A stretch of 64,000 nucleotides of DNA from Rhodococcus tibetensis (GTDB lineage Bacteria; Actinomycetota; Actinomycetes; Mycobacteriales; Mycobacteriaceae). Below are positions 10,497-22,570 of this stretch, piece after piece. The DNA is taken from positions 186,001 to 250,000 of the forward strand of contig NZ_JANFQF010000003.1 in assembly GCF_024438035.1 (NCBI RefSeq), read 5' to 3'. The notes beneath the pieces are model-generated. The model was not told the DNA's origin. It was given only the letters and a program-made list of their open reading frames with translations, and searched no databases. Positions within the stretch are counted from its first letter, which is position 1, and each line of letters begins with the position of its first letter. The translations under genes were made by a program, and so were the position numbers.

Positions 10497-12715
10497 TCGA
10501 CACCTGTCCGTTGCGAAGCGCGTTGCCCTACTGTTTCGTGCTGTGCCGGCGGCTCCTGCTCTGCTGCCGGGTCCTGCGGTGCTGCCGTGTCGTGCCGGTA
10601 GTCTGCGCCGTTCTCTTCTGTCGAGCCCGTGCCCGTGCCACCGTGATCGGGTTCATCATCCCCCACTCCTGCCACCGCCGCAGACGGTTCCCCGGCCCCG
10701 AGGGCGCTGAGGACGGCCTCGGCCGTGGCCGTGCCGATCCCGGGCACCGCCATGATCTCCTCGACGGATGCTTGCTTGAGGCGCGCAACGGAGCCGAAGT
10801 GGGTCACCAGCGCCTTGCGACGGGTGTCGCCGAGACCGCGTACGGAGTCGAGCGCCGACGCCGTCATCCGCCGCGACCTCTTGCTGCGGTGGAAGGTGAT
10901 GGCGAACCGGTGCGCTTCGTCCCGTACTCGCTGCAGGAGGTACAAGGACTCACTGGTCCGTGCCAGGATGACCGGGTCCTCTTCCCCCGGTACCCAGACT
11001 TCCTCGAGTCGCTTGGCGAGCCCGATCACCGCCACATCGGTGATCCCCAACTCCTCGAGGACGGCCGACGCGGCCGCCACCTGCGGTGCTCCCCCGTCCA
11101 CCACGAAGAGGTTGGGCGGGTAGGCGAAGCGTCGCGGACGGCCGGTCTGCGGGTCGATGGCCGCCTCCGGCGCGAGATCGCCGCCCTCGCCGGGGTGGGG
11201 ACCGTCGCCGGCGGCTTCCGCCTCCGCCCTCAGCACACCGACATCGCGGTTGTGGCGGAGGAACCGCCGCCGGGTGACCTCGGCGATGCTCGCGACGTCG
11301 TCGGAGCGGCCGTCGCCGGCGGCCTCCTTGATGGCGTAGTGACGGTAGTCGGACTTGCGAGGCAGGCCGTCCTCGAAGACGACGAGTGACGCCACGACGT
11401 CCGTGCCCTGCACGTGGCTGATGTCGACACATTCGATGCGCAGCGGCGCCGAATCGAGATCGAGCGCCTCCTGAATGCCCTGCAGGGCCGCCGACCGGGA
11501 GGTAAAATCACCAGCGCGACGCAGTTTGTGTTGCGCGAGTGCCTCCTGGGCATTGCGCTGCACCGTCTCGGCGAGGGCCTTCTTGTCTCCGCGCTGCGGC
11601 ACGCGCAGCCGGACCCCTGATCCGCGGAGCCCGCTCAGCCACTCCTGCACCTGCTCGGTGTCGGGCGGCAGGACCGGGACGAGCACTTCACGCGGGACGC
11701 CGTTGCTTTCGCTCTCGCCGTCCGCGCCACCCGCCAGAGCCGCCTGCTCCCCGTAGAACTGGGTGAGGAACTGCTCGACGAGGAGCGGGAGGTCCGAGCC
11801 CGCCGCGGAATCGACCGTTGCCCAGTCGATGACGTCCCCGGCTTTCTCGACCACCCAGCCGCGCTGCCCGCGGACGCGGCCACCGCGCACGTGGAAGACC
11901 TGGACCGCTGCCTCGAGTTCGTCGGTCGCGAAGGCGACGAGGTCGGCATCGGTACCGTCGCCGAGGACCACAGCCTGCTTCTCGAGGGCCCGCCGTAGCG
12001 CGCCGACGTCGTCGCGAAGTCGCGCCGCCAGTTCGAAGTCGAGCTCTTCGGAAGCCCTCTGCATGCGTGCCTCCAGCTCGCGGACCAGCTTGTCTGTGCG
12101 GCCGGACAGGAAGTCGCAGAAGTCCTCGACGATCTGCCGGTGTTCCGCCGCTGACACGCGCCCGACGCAGGGCGCCGAGCATTTGTCGATGTACCCGAGC
12201 AGGCAGGGTCTACCGATCTGGTTGTGCCGCTTGAACACTCCCGCCGAGCACGTTCGGGCGGGGAACACGCGGAGAAGCAGATCCAGGGTCTCCCGGATGG
12301 CCCAGGCGTGGGAGTAGGGTCCGAAATACCGCACACCTTTGCGACGCGGCCCGCGGTAGACGAACAGCCGCGGGAACTCCTCGTTCAACGTGACTGCGAG
12401 CACCGGGTAGGTCTTGTCGTCGCGGTAGCGGACGTTGAACCGCGGATCGAATTCCTTGATCCAGTTGTATTCGAGTTGGAGTGCCTCCACCTCGGTGCTC
12501 ACTACGGTCCACTCGACGCTGCCCGCGGTGGTGACCATCTGCCGAGTACGCGGATGCAGCGTCGTGACATCGGCGAAGTAGGAGTTCAACCGTGAACGAA
12601 GACTCTTCGCCTTCCCCACGTAGATGACCCGGCCGTGCGGATCGCGGAACTTGTACACCCCCGGAGCCACCGGAATCGTTCCGGTCGCGGGGCGATATGT
12701 CGAAGGATCGGGCAC
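10493..12715 (-). CDS. uvrC: UvrABC excinuclease subunit C
   Basis: Makes both incisions in nucleotide excision repair. Domains in order: GIY-YIG nuclease ([19 protein letters not shown], residues 18-36), Cys-rich linker (about 150-200), UVR motif (about 215-250), RNase H-like nuclease with [16 protein letters not shown] (about 420), and tandem helix-hairpin-helix ([12 protein letters not shown]...[14 protein letters not shown], about 615-665). After the HhH comes an acidic, Gln/Glu/Gly-rich tail of about 70 residues that most UvrC proteins lack, giving 740 residues against the usual 600-650. GTG start. No LexA-type box was seen upstream. Confidence 0.96.
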   Translation of the reverse strand: MPDPSTYRPATGTIPVAPGVYKFRDPHGRVIYVGKAKSLRSRLNSYFADVTTLHPRTRQMVTTAGSVEWTVVSTEVEALQLEYNWIKEFDPRFNVRYRDDKTYPVLAVTLNEEFPRLFVYRGPRRKGVRYFGPYSHAWAIRETLDLLLRVFPARTCSAGVFKRHNQIGRPCLLGYIDKCSAPCVGRVSAAEHRQIVEDFCDFLSGRTDKLVRELEARMQRASEELDFELAARLRDDVGALRRALEKQAVVLGDGTDADLVAFATDELEAAVQVFHVRGGRVRGQRGWVVEKAGDVIDWATVDSAAGSDLPLLVEQFLTQFYGEQAALAGGADGESESNGVPREVLVPVLPPDTEQVQEWLSGLRGSGVRLRVPQRGDKKALAETVQRNAQEALAQHKLRRAGDFTSRSAALQGIQEALDLDSAPLRIECVDISHVQGTDVVASLVVFEDGLPRKSDYRHYAIKEAAGDGRSDDVASIAEVTRRRFLRHNRDVGVLRAEAEAAGDGPHPGEGGDLAPEAAIDPQTGRPRRFAYPPNLFVVDGGAPQVAAASAVLEELGITDVAVIGLAKRLEEVWVPGEEDPVILARTSESLYLLQRVRDEAHRFAITFHRSKRSRRMTASALDSVRGLGDTRRKALVTHFGSVARLKQASVEEIMAVPGIGTATAEAVLSALGAGEPSAAVAGVGDDEPDHGGTGTGSTEENGADYRHDTAAPQDPAAEQEPPAQHETVGQRASQRTGVE

Positions 12716-12780
12716 CCCTCCACGTTAGTCGGCGCCACCGACCAACCCCGCATCCGTCACGGCAGCTGCAGACCGGTCCG

Positions 12781-14989
<2,209 letters not shown>

Positions 14990-15054
14990 AGTCTTGACTT
15001 ACGCATCTTCGAATACAGCAATGGCATCCGTCGGATGCTTCTCAACAGTACGAC

Positions 15055-15663
15055 TCAGCCGCCGGCGGCTTGCAGGCGCTCCACATACTTGGCGATCACG
15101 TCGACCTCCAGATTGACGGGACTACCGACGGCCGCCGCCCCCAGGGTGGTCAGGTTCAGCGTGGTGGGGATGAGGGAGATCTCGAAATACTCGTCACCGC
15201 GCTCACCACCGAGCTCCGACACGGTCAACGACACCCCGTCGACGGTGATCGAACCCTTCTTTACGACGTACCGGGAAATCGCGTCGGGCAGGGCGATTCG
15301 CACCACCTCCCAGTTGTCGGACGGGCTCCGGCTGATGATGTGGCCCGTACCGTCGACGTGGCCCTGGACGAGGTGGCCACCGAGCCGGCTGTTCAGCGCT
15401 GCCGCCCGCTCCAGGTTGACCCGGCTTCCGACACCGATCTCCTGCAGACTCGACCGGTTCAAGGTCTCCTGCATGACGTCGGCCGTGAACGACCCGTCGG
15501 CGAGCACTTCCACGACGGTGAGGCACACTCCATTCACGGCAATCGAATCTCCGTGCGATGCATCAGAAGTGACGACCGGACCGCGCACGGTGAACCGTGC
15601 GGCATCGCCCAGTTCCTCCTTGGCGACGACCTCACCCAATTCTTCGACGATTCCGGTGAACAC
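15055..15663 (-). CDS. ribE: Riboflavin synthase alpha chain
   Basis: Dismutates two 6,7-dimethyl-8-ribityllumazine molecules to riboflavin. The 202 residues fold as two lumazine-binding repeats: MFTGIVEELGEV with GDSIAVNGVCLTV, and a second repeat starting LGGHLVQGHVDGTG with GSITVDGVSLTV. GTG start at 15663 with AGGAG 8 nt upstream. Only 46 nt separate it from ribD, and that gap contains a short direct repeat. Confidence 0.96.
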   Translation of the reverse strand: MFTGIVEELGEVVAKEELGDAARFTVRGPVVTSDASHGDSIAVNGVCLTVVEVLADGSFTADVMQETLNRSSLQEIGVGSRVNLERAAALNSRLGGHLVQGHVDGTGHIISRSPSDNWEVVRIALPDAISRYVVKKGSITVDGVSLTVSELGGERGDEYFEISLIPTTLNLTTLGAAAVGSPVNLEVDVIAKYVERLQAAGG

Positions 15664-15679
15664 GGCGGCTACTCCTAGT

Positions 15680-15716
15680 TTTCAGGGCTATCGGGGGGTT
15701 TCAGGGGTTTCAGGGG
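15680..15716. repeat. Short direct repeats at the ribD 3' end
   Basis: TTTCAGGGG occurs twice in tandem (15699-15707 and 15708-15716) and again in part (TTTCAGGG 15680-15687). The ribD stop codon falls inside one copy. Gain or loss of one unit would add or remove three codons near the ribD end or change the distance to the ribE start. Confidence 0.5.
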
Positions 15717-16765
15717 TTCCCGGACAGGGCCGGATCCTCGGACACTGCCGGAATCAAGCTCAACAACAGATCGGGTCCGATTGTTTCGACGGACTCGTGG
15801 TGGAACCGCAATGCGCCGTCGATCGTTGACACCCCGGCCTCCGACACCGCGGACGTGCCGGCACCGAGGACCAGTGGAGCGAGGTAGGCCTGGATCCGGT
15901 CGACCCGGCCTGCGGCGAGGAACGCACCTGCCAGCCGGGGGCCACCTTCGAGCAGCACGTCGGTGTACTCCGCGAGCGCGGCGAGGACCTCTTCCACATC
16001 GTGGGTGCGCAGCAGCAGGGTAGGCGCCGAGTCGTCGAGTACCCGGGCGTGCGGCGGGAGGTCGGTGAGGCCGACCACGACCCGCAGCGGCTGGTGGGCC
16101 GCCAGGGACCCGTCGGGTAGCCGGGCCGTAAGCCGGGGGTCGTCGGCGAGCACCGTACCCGTGCCGACCACGATGGCATCGAGTTTCGCGCGGTCGGCGT
16201 GAACCCGCCCCCGAGCGTCGGGGCCGGTGATCCAATGGCTCGTTCCGTCGGCGGCGGCACTACGGCCATCGAGAGTCGCCGCGTACTTCCACGTGATGTG
16301 CGGCCGACCGGTGCGTTGCCGGTGCAGCCAGGCCCGGAGCGGCCCGCGCTCGACGTCCTGCGCGCGCAGCCCGGAGGTCACGGCGACGCCGGCGGCCGCG
16401 AGAGTTTCCGCCCCGCCTGCCGCCTCTGGATGGGGATCGGCCACCGCGTAGTGGACGGCCACGACCCCGGCATCGATCAGCGCGGTGGAGCAGGGCCCGG
16501 TGCGGCCGTGGTGGTTACACGGTTCCAAGGTGACCACGACCGTGCCACCACGCGCCGCGTCACCCGACTCACGCAACGCCACGACCTCCGCGTGTGGACC
16601 ACCCGGCGGTTGCGTCATTCCCACCCCGGCGATCCGCCCCGCGGCGTCGAGCACCACGGCGCCGACAGCGGGATTGGGGCTGGTGAAACCGCGGGCCGAC
16701 TCCGCGGCGCCGATGGCAATCTGCATCGCGGCGTCGAGGTCGGCGGCGGAATTCGGCACGTTCAC
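15710..16765 (-). CDS. ribD: Bifunctional diaminohydroxyphosphoribosylaminopyrimidine deaminase / 5-amino-6-(5-phosphoribosylamino)uracil reductase
   Basis: Second and third steps of riboflavin synthesis. The N-terminal deaminase domain (1-145) has PPGGPHAEVVAL (catalytic His/Glu) and TLEPCNHHGRTGPC (zinc cysteines). The C-terminal NADPH-dependent reductase domain begins at RPHITWKYAATLDGRSAA and includes VLLEGGPRLAGAFL. 351 residues, GTG start. First rib gene, 15 nt after rpe. I see no FMN riboswitch upstream. In M. tuberculosis the lprG-P55 pair sits between ribG(D) and ribC(E); here the two are adjacent. Confidence 0.95.
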   Translation of the reverse strand: MNVPNSAADLDAAMQIAIGAAESARGFTSPNPAVGAVVLDAAGRIAGVGMTQPPGGPHAEVVALRESGDAARGGTVVVTLEPCNHHGRTGPCSTALIDAGVVAVHYAVADPHPEAAGGAETLAAAGVAVTSGLRAQDVERGPLRAWLHRQRTGRPHITWKYAATLDGRSAAADGTSHWITGPDARGRVHADRAKLDAIVVGTGTVLADDPRLTARLPDGSLAAHQPLRVVVGLTDLPPHARVLDDSAPTLLLRTHDVEEVLAALAEYTDVLLEGGPRLAGAFLAAGRVDRIQAYLAPLVLGAGTSAVSEAGVSTIDGALRFHHESVETIGPDLLLSLIPAVSEDPALSGNP

Positions 16766-16780
16766 GGCGCGGCCGGGCCG

Positions 16781-17464
16781 TTACCGCGAGATGCTCAGGT
16801 GCGGTGAGACGTTGGCCGCGCTGGCCCGAAGGGCGCGCACCGCCTCGGCAGGATCGGACGCACCGTAGACGGCGGATCCGGCGACGAAGCAGTCGACTCC
16901 CGCCTCCGCGGCGGCTTCGACGGTGTCGGCATTGATGCCGCCGTCGATCTCCACGATCAGAGTGAGCTCACCGGAGTCGACCAGCTGGCGTACGGCCTTC
17001 GCCTTGGACAGCACCTCCGGGATGAAGGACTGTCCGCCGAACCCGGGCTCAACGCTCATGACGAGAAGTGTGTCGAAGTCCTTCAGGATTTCCAGGTAGG
17101 GCTCGATCGGTGTTCCCGGCTTCACGCTGAGTCCGGCCTTCGCCCCGGCTGCCCGAATGTCGCGGGCCACCGATCGCGGGTCGTCGGTGGCTTCGGCGTG
17201 GAAAGTCACGTTGTGCGCGCCTGCTTCGGCATAGGGCGGCGCCCAGCGTCCCGGGTCGTCGATCATGAGGTGGCAGTCGAGCGGAATGTCCGTCGCCGCG
17301 AGCAGGCTCTTCACCACGGGGAGCCCGAGTGTGAGGTTCGGGACGAAATGCGCGTCCATCACATCGACATGGAGCCAGTCGGCGCCGGCGACCGCGGCCG
17401 CCTCCTCGGCGAGACGAGCGAAATCTGCAGACAGGATGGACGGTGCGATCATCGGTGTTGCCAC
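16781..17464 (-). CDS. rpe: Ribulose-phosphate 3-epimerase
   Basis: Interconverts ribulose 5-phosphate and xylulose 5-phosphate in the pentose phosphate pathway. TIM barrel of 227 residues with [27 protein letters not shown] (metal and catalytic Asp), [21 protein letters not shown] and [13 protein letters not shown] start at 17464; an in-frame ATG four codons later (17452) is possible. It lies directly before ribD; ribulose 5-phosphate is also the substrate of RibB, so co-expression makes sense. Confidence 0.96.
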   Translation of the reverse strand: MATPMIAPSILSADFARLAEEAAAVAGADWLHVDVMDAHFVPNLTLGLPVVKSLLAATDIPLDCHLMIDDPGRWAPPYAEAGAHNVTFHAEATDDPRSVARDIRAAGAKAGLSVKPGTPIEPYLEILKDFDTLLVMSVEPGFGGQSFIPEVLSKAKAVRQLVDSGELTLIVEIDGGINADTVEAAAEAGVDCFVAGSAVYGASDPAEAVRALRASAANVSPHLSISR

Positions 17465-17562
17465 CCGCCGGAGTTTAGTCGTACGCCGCAGCGTCTCAGG
17501 TCACGCGGTCCGGCACCGGAGAAATCTCGTCGCGCACGGCACGGTTCGCCCATACTGGGGTC

Positions 17563-17901
17563 ATGGCGACCTGGGCGGACGTGGTGGACATCGGGAGGTC
17601 ACTTCCGGCGGTGGAAGAAAGCACGTCCTACCGCACACCGGCGCTGAAGGTGGCCGGCAAACTGATCGCCAGACACCGCACCGAGTCCGACGGCGGGCTG
17701 ATGGTGGTGTGCGGCCTCGACGAGAAGGCCGCACTCCTCGAGGCGGGCGGCGCCTTTTACACCACCCCGCACTACGACGGTTACGGCGCGATTCTCATCC
17801 GCCTCGACGACGTCGATCCGGCACAACTCACCGAGCTACTGCAGGACGCCTGGCGGATCAAGGCCTCTACGCAGCTCCGCAAGCAGGTCGACCGTCCTTG
17901 A
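17563..17901 (+). CDS. MmcQ/YjbR family protein
   Basis: A 112-residue protein starting MATWADVVDIGRSLPAVEE, with the family pattern of an early LPAVEEST..R.PALKVAGKLIAR segment and a C-terminal LLQDAWRIKASTQLRKQV helix. The family has a double-wing DNA-binding-like (CyaY-type) fold with no established function. It is divergent from rpe (98 nt apart) and convergent with the SDR gene. It is not part of the conserved rpe-rsmB order I remember from mycobacteria, so it was probably added locally. Confidence 0.8.
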   Translation: MATWADVVDIGRSLPAVEESTSYRTPALKVAGKLIARHRTESDGGLMVVCGLDEKAALLEAGGAFYTTPHYDGYGAILIRLDDVDPAQLTELLQDAWRIKASTQLRKQVDRP

Positions 17902-18020
17902 CCGCCGAACAGTGCCGGCAACACCACCTGCGCCTGACCCGCGACCGGGTGCAGAGTTCTCGGATCGGGCAGGGCACGTGTCGACAACGAGCTTCCTTCT
18001 TCTCCCGGCCGGAACCCGGG

Positions 18021-18046
18021 CGCCCCGGCGATCGTAGGCCGGGGCG
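18021..18046. terminator. Bidirectional terminator-like hairpin between two convergent genes
   Basis: A perfect 9-bp stem CGCCCCGGC (18021-18029) / GCCGGGGCG (18038-18046) has an 8-nt loop. It lies in the 177-nt gap between the ends of the MmcQ-family gene and the SDR gene. There is no T run on either side, as is usual for actinobacterial hairpin terminators. Confidence 0.5.
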
Positions 18047-18078
18047 GTACGCCGAAGCGAGCACTCGGGTAACCAGGC

Positions 18079-18936
18079 TCAGACACCCAGTTTGAGACCC
18101 GCCCCGGCATCGACTCGAAGTTGCTGTCCGGTGACGAATCGGGACTCGTCGGACGACAGGTACACCACCGCGTGGGAAACATCCTCGGGTTCCACCCACG
18201 GCGTGGGCATCGCCTGCATGAAGGGGAACGTCACCTTCGCGTCCTCGGCCGTCGGGTTCTCGAGGTCGGGCCGGAACGTCCGGAACATCGGCGGGCTCTG
18301 CAGCATGTCCGTGTTGCAGTTCGTCGGATGGATGGCGTTGACGCGAATCGATTTCGGGCCCAATGTGAGCGCCAGGGAATGCGTGTACGTCTGCAGCATC
18401 TTCTTGGCCAGACCGTATCCGTCTCCACCCGGCCCCTGCAGCGCCTGCTGACCGTTGAATCCGGTCTGGGGGACGAGGCCGGCCACCGAACCGGTGGCGA
18501 TGATCGAGGCACCCCCGTTCAAATGCGGGAGAGACACATGGATCGTGTTGACCACACCCAGAAAGTCGACATCGAATGCATCCACGAATCCTTCGACGGG
18601 CACCTCGTTGCCGAGCGGGGCGATACCCGCGTTGGCCACCACCACATCGAGCCGCCCGAGCTTGGCGACCGCAGCGTCGAGTTCCCGTTTCAGCGCCGCG
18701 CGATCACGCACGTCGACCTTCGCCGTAACCACGCGCCGACCCGCCTTCTCGACGAGCTTTCCGGTTTCTTCGAGGTCGGCCGGTGTCGCGAGCGGGTACT
18801 CGTTCGATGCGATGTTCTCGCAGAGGTCGAAGGCGATGATGTCGGCGCCCTCGTCGGCCAGGTGGACCGCATGACTGCGTCCCTGGCCCCGTGCGGCACC
18901 CGTGATCAGAACAACTTTCCCCGCTACCCGATTCAT
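18079..18936 (-). CDS. Mycofactocin-type short-chain dehydrogenase/reductase
   Basis: Classical SDR fold of 285 residues: TGAARGQGRSHAV nucleotide loop (residues 12-24), NAG motif, catalytic Ser in ATGSVAGL, and YGLAKK with catalytic Tyr and Lys. After the second strand it has the extra segment FDLCENIASNEYPLATPADL, typical of the carveol-dehydrogenase-like SDRs that hold NAD tightly and pass electrons to the redox peptide mycofactocin. The substrate is probably an alcohol, possibly of a terpenoid or steroid. Two exact matches to the KstR operator pattern lie 50-90 nt upstream, pointing to regulation with sterol catabolism. Confidence 0.85.
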   Translation of the reverse strand: MNRVAGKVVLITGAARGQGRSHAVHLADEGADIIAFDLCENIASNEYPLATPADLEETGKLVEKAGRRVVTAKVDVRDRAALKRELDAAVAKLGRLDVVVANAGIAPLGNEVPVEGFVDAFDVDFLGVVNTIHVSLPHLNGGASIIATGSVAGLVPQTGFNGQQALQGPGGDGYGLAKKMLQTYTHSLALTLGPKSIRVNAIHPTNCNTDMLQSPPMFRTFRPDLENPTAEDAKVTFPFMQAMPTPWVEPEDVSHAVVYLSSDESRFVTGQQLRVDAGAGLKLGV

Positions 18937-18986
18937 GGTGAGTCCTCCACTTCTCTCGTGACCTACGACCTTCGTCGCGAGAAAAG

Positions 18987-19000
18987 TAGAACACGTTTTA
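18987..19000. promoter_or_regulatory. KstR-type operator, box 1
   Basis: TAGAACACGTTTTA matches the KstR consensus TNNAACNNGTTNNA at every fixed position. It sits 51 nt upstream of the SDR start. KstR is the TetR-family repressor of cholesterol catabolism genes in rhodococci and mycobacteria. Binding here is inferred from the motif. Confidence 0.6.
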
Positions 19001-19008
19001 GTTAGGAT

Positions 19009-19022
19009 TGGAACAGGTTCTA
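19009..19022. promoter_or_regulatory. KstR-type operator, box 2
   Basis: TGGAACAGGTTCTA is a second full match to TNNAACNNGTTNNA. Its centre is 22 bp from that of box 1, about two helical turns, which puts both sites on one face of the DNA. The pair lies between the rsmB stop and the SDR start. Confidence 0.6.
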
Positions 19023-19041
19023 GAACACCTGGACGAGACTT

Positions 19042-20475
19042 TCAGTCGACCGGCTTCCGGAGCGCAGCAAGGAACATCGCGTCGGTGCCGTGGCGGTGTG
19101 GCCACAACTGCACACTCGTGCCGTCACCCATGCCGGGAACGCCGGGGACGAGTTCCCGGGTGTCGAGTGGTGTCACGCCGTGGCGGCGTACCGCATCCGA
19201 CACCACCGCCACCGTCTCCGACAGGTGCGGAGAACAGGTGGAGTACACGACGACACCGCCCGGGCGGACCAATCCCAGCGCCGAGGCGAGCAACTCCCGC
19301 TGCAGTTTGGCCAGAGCTGCCACGTCGGACGGCTGCCGACGCCAGCGTGCCTCGGGACGCCGCCGCAGAGCGCCCAGACCGGTGCACGGCGCGTCGACCA
19401 GGATCCGGTCGTACCCACCGGCCAGACCGGGATCGCGGCCGTCGGCGACATGCACGTCGACCGGAAGTTCCCGCGTCGTCTTGCGAATGAGGTCGGCACG
19501 ATGCGCCACCGGCTCCACCGCATCGAGTCGGCCGCCCTCGATTCCCACGAGTGCACCCAGAAGCGCGGCTTTACCACCAGGTCCGGCACACAGATCGAGC
19601 CAGCGACCTCCGTCCGCCCCCTCGAGCGGGGCCAGGGCGAGCGCCCGGGCCACCAGCTGACTCCCCTCGTCCTGCACTCCGGCCAGACCTTCACGCACGG
19701 CATCGAGCTGACCCGGGTCACCCCCGTCGAGGTACACCGCGTACGGCGAGTACTTCCCGACCTCGCCCCCGGTCGCCAAAGCCAGTTCCTCCGCCGAGAT
19801 CTCGCCTGGACGTGCCACGAGGTGAACGGCCGGACGTGAGTCGTCGGCGATCAGGACATCCTCGAGTTCGCCGGCATCAGCACCGAGCGCGTCCGCGAAC
19901 ACCTGCGCAATCCACGCAGGGTGCGCATGCTCGAAGGCCAGCCGCCCGATCGGGTCGGACGGTGCCAACCGCTCCACCCACTCCGCCTCCGACCGCTCCG
20001 ACACCCTGCGCAGTACGGCGTTGACGAACCCGGCCTTGCCCGGACCCGCCTCTGCGCGCACGAGGTCGACCGAGGTCGCAACGGCGGCGTGCGGGGCCAC
20101 CCGGGTACGGAGTAGCTGGTAGGCGCCGAGCTGGAGCACGTCCAACAGCGGGCCGTCGACCTCCTCGATCGGGCGGCCCGCGCAGTCCGCGATGACCGCA
20201 TCGAGCAGTCCTCTTGCCCGGGCCGCACCGTAGGCCAGTTCCGTGGCCAGCGCGGCGTCCCGGCCGTCGAGTCGCCGTTCGCGCAGCAGCCCCGGGAGGA
20301 CCAGGTTCGCGTAGGCATCCCGTTCACGCACTGCCCGCAACACGTCGCGCGCCGCGAGCCGCGGCTGATCCAGGCCCGCTTGGCCGGCATCGGGCCGCCG
20401 CGCCTGGCGCGGCCGATTGTTGCTCGCGCCTGCCCCCGACCTCTTGCCGCGTGCGGGTCTTCTGGATTCGCTCAC
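19042..20475 (-). CDS. rsmB: 16S rRNA (cytosine-967-C5)-methyltransferase
   Basis: RsmB/Sun/Fmu protein of 477 residues: an N-terminal NusB-like RNA-binding domain (about 40-170, with [17 protein letters not shown] and [16 protein letters not shown]) and a C-terminal SAM methyltransferase. The latter has [13 protein letters not shown] (SAM loop), [19 protein letters not shown] (motif IV cysteine) and [12 protein letters not shown] (motif VI cysteine); both catalytic cysteines are present. The GTG start at 20475 shares GTGA with the fmt stop. The frame runs open upstream inside fmt, which I treat as a GC artefact. Confidence 0.94.
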   Translation of the reverse strand: MSESRRPARGKRSGAGASNNRPRQARRPDAGQAGLDQPRLAARDVLRAVRERDAYANLVLPGLLRERRLDGRDAALATELAYGAARARGLLDAVIADCAGRPIEEVDGPLLDVLQLGAYQLLRTRVAPHAAVATSVDLVRAEAGPGKAGFVNAVLRRVSERSEAEWVERLAPSDPIGRLAFEHAHPAWIAQVFADALGADAGELEDVLIADDSRPAVHLVARPGEISAEELALATGGEVGKYSPYAVYLDGGDPGQLDAVREGLAGVQDEGSQLVARALALAPLEGADGGRWLDLCAGPGGKAALLGALVGIEGGRLDAVEPVAHRADLIRKTTRELPVDVHVADGRDPGLAGGYDRILVDAPCTGLGALRRRPEARWRRQPSDVAALAKLQRELLASALGLVRPGGVVVYSTCSPHLSETVAVVSDAVRRHGVTPLDTRELVPGVPGMGDGTSVQLWPHRHGTDAMFLAALRKPVD

Positions 20476-21395
20476 TGTGCCCGTACCTTCACGTCGAGTC
20501 GTGCGCCCCGCGCCCAATCGAGAGCGGACATCTGCTTCTTGCCTTGCGGTTGGATTCGATCGAGCCGGACTGCCTCCGTGGAGGTTCCGATCATGAAATC
20601 GCTTTTGGTGACGGAGATCTCCCCGGGCTCGAGTTTCTCGTCCGTGGGTGTGACCGGACCGATCTTGACGCGGACGTCTCCGATCGTCGTCCATGCTCCT
20701 GGCGCGGGCGTCACGGACCGGACGTGCCGGTCGACCACGGCAGCCGTTCGGTCCCAACGGATTCGGGCCGCCTCGACAGTTACCTTCGGCGCGTACGAGA
20801 CGCCGTCCGCCGGCTGCGAAATCGCCGTGATCGCGCCGTCTTCCAACCCGTCGAGGACGGATTCGAGGAGAACCGCCCCGCTGTCGGCCAATCTGCCCAG
20901 AAGGTCACCGGCGGTGTCGGTCCCGCGGATTCGTTCGGTGACGACGCCGTACACGGGCCCCGTGTCCATACCGGCCTCGAGCCGGAAGGCGCTGGCACCC
21001 GTCATGTCGTCGCCGGCGCCTATCGCCGCCTGCACCGGCGCCGCACCCCGCCAGGCAGGCAGCAGCGAGAAGTGCAGGTTGACCCAGCCGTGGACCGGAA
21101 TGTCCAGCACCTTCTGCGGAAGCAATGCACCGTAGGCGACCACGGGGGCGCACTCCGGCGCCAGGTCGGTCAGCCGCGCGAGGAACTCCGGGTCGGACGG
21201 CCGTTCGGGCGTGAGCACTTCGATACCGTGTGAGTCCGCGAGTGCACCGATCGGCGAACGCACCATCTTGCGGCCGCGTCCGGCCACCGCGTCCGGTCGG
21301 GTGATCACGGCGACCACGTCGTGGCGGGCGGAACGGATGAGTCGCTCGAGGGACGGCACAGCGGGTTCGGGTGTTCCGGCAAAGACTAGGCGCAC
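20472..21395 (-). CDS. fmt: Methionyl-tRNA formyltransferase
   Basis: Formylates initiator Met-tRNA using 10-formyltetrahydrofolate. The 307-residue product begins [17 protein letters not shown] and contains [10 protein letters not shown], the catalytic [15 protein letters not shown] (Asn-His-Ser/Asp type motif) and the C-terminal tRNA-binding domain. I chose the GTG at 21395 by comparison with the family start; a TTG four codons upstream is the alternative, and no clear ribosome binding site decides between them. Overlaps rsmB by 4 nt. Confidence 0.94.
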   Translation of the reverse strand: MRLVFAGTPEPAVPSLERLIRSARHDVVAVITRPDAVAGRGRKMVRSPIGALADSHGIEVLTPERPSDPEFLARLTDLAPECAPVVAYGALLPQKVLDIPVHGWVNLHFSLLPAWRGAAPVQAAIGAGDDMTGASAFRLEAGMDTGPVYGVVTERIRGTDTAGDLLGRLADSGAVLLESVLDGLEDGAITAISQPADGVSYAPKVTVEAARIRWDRTAAVVDRHVRSVTPAPGAWTTIGDVRVKIGPVTPTDEKLEPGEISVTKSDFMIGTSTEAVRLDRIQPQGKKQMSALDWARGARLDVKVRAQ

Positions 21396-21592
21396 GTCGG
21401 CGACCAACGCAGCTGACAGCGGACCGCGGTGCGGGCCGAAACGATACTCACGAAAAAATGCTCCCCTTGCTCGACGGTGTGGCGACCAGTCTAGGGAGTC
21501 GAGCGCGGCCGATAACACTCGGCGAACAATGCGCGAGCCGACGAAGCCCAGGGAACAGCTGGCGGAAGCCTCTTCTCCGGGCGCCGGGCACT

Positions 21593-22570
21593 TCAGAAGT
21601 TGCTGTCGACGATCACGTCGGGAATGTCCGCACCGATCGGAACGAACTCGCATCGCGCGACCGGAATGGCGTTCGGGTCCAATGCCGTACGAACGAGGTC
21701 GAGTGCGAACGGATCGTACGGCGCCCGGAAATGTCCCGACCCGTCCTGCGGGCACAGATCCTGGATCACGACGTTCACCGCACCGTCGCCGCGGAGCGCC
21801 ATGTTCGTGTACGGCTGGATCATTTCGTCGTAGCGCGAGCTGACGGTCGTGTAGGAGACACCGGGAACCGTGTCTCCACCCGCATTCAGTTCGGTCATGA
21901 ACGGTGACCCCTGCATCTGCTGACCTACCGCCACGGAGGTGATCTCCGTGACCGCCTCCGGCCCACCGGGAAGTGCCTGCATCATCGGGGCCAGGCCGTA
22001 CATCACACCCCCGTAGCTCGGGGAAGCGAGCCCCACCCACTGATCGACGAAACGGGCACCGCCGAGCTTGTTCACGTAATACCTCGTGACGTTCGCTCCT
22101 TGCGAGTATCCGACCACGTCGACTTTCGCCGCTCCCGTCGACTCACGGACCCGATCGACGACACGGCCGAACGCCGCAGCGCTGTCGACGATGTCTTCGG
22201 TGCCGTACGTGTCGGCGCCCGGTGCGCCGCCGTAATTGAGAGCGAAGACGCAGTATCCGTCCGCCGCGAGGAGCGGGGAGAGCGCCGCCCAGTCGGTGTA
22301 GGCGCTGGCGTCGGTGCCGTGCGCGAGGACGACGGGTTCGGGATGTTCTGGCGTGGGCACGCAGGAGAAATTGTTGGAGCCGGCCGGCGCGCTGTTCGGG
22401 TGCGCTTTCGCGTATTCAGCGGCGGCGCTGCGCCCACTCTGCGGTATCCCGGCATCCGCGGGTACGTCGAGGGGCGACGCCGGGGTGTCGTCTGCCTGGG
22501 CTGTCGACAGTGCGGCGGAAGACAGCAGGACAACGCACACAGTGACCGTGACAACACCTCGTAGGTTCAT
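21593..22570 (-). CDS. Secreted alpha/beta-hydrolase lipase/esterase
   Basis: A 325-residue protein with a signal peptide (hydrophobic residues 6-22, likely cleavage after AQA near residue 25). The mature part has an early [16 protein letters not shown] oxyanion strand, the nucleophile elbow [17 protein letters not shown] (Ser about residue 160) and a late [11 protein letters not shown] that may supply the His. The pattern matches the class 2 lipases common in rhodococci. Cysteines near residues 69 and 107, and again near 273 and 308, could form disulfides. It lies between PadR and fmt, where mycobacteria have different genes, so it looks like a lineage-specific insertion. Confidence 0.82.
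   Translation of the reverse strand: MNLRGVVTVTVCVVLLSSAALSTAQADDTPASPLDVPADAGIPQSGRSAAAEYAKAHPNSAPAGSNNFSCVPTPEHPEPVVLAHGTDASAYTDWAALSPLLAADGYCVFALNYGGAPGADTYGTEDIVDSAAAFGRVVDRVRESTGAAKVDVVGYSQGANVTRYYVNKLGGARFVDQWVGLASPSYGGVMYGLAPMMQALPGGPEAVTEITSVAVGQQMQGSPFMTELNAGGDTVPGVSYTTVSSRYDEMIQPYTNMALRGDGAVNVVIQDLCPQDGSGHFRAPYDPFALDLVRTALDPNAIPVARCEFVPIGADIPDVIVDSNF

Noticed and set aside
12716-12780. SOS box before uvrC
   Set aside because: No GAAC-N4-GTTC dyad is present upstream of uvrC; the only convincing one in the window is before the radical SAM gene.
14990-16780. FMN riboswitch near the rib genes
   Set aside because: Gaps before ribD (15 nt), ribE (46 nt) and ribBA (65 nt) are too short for the RFN element, and none of its conserved helices is seen.
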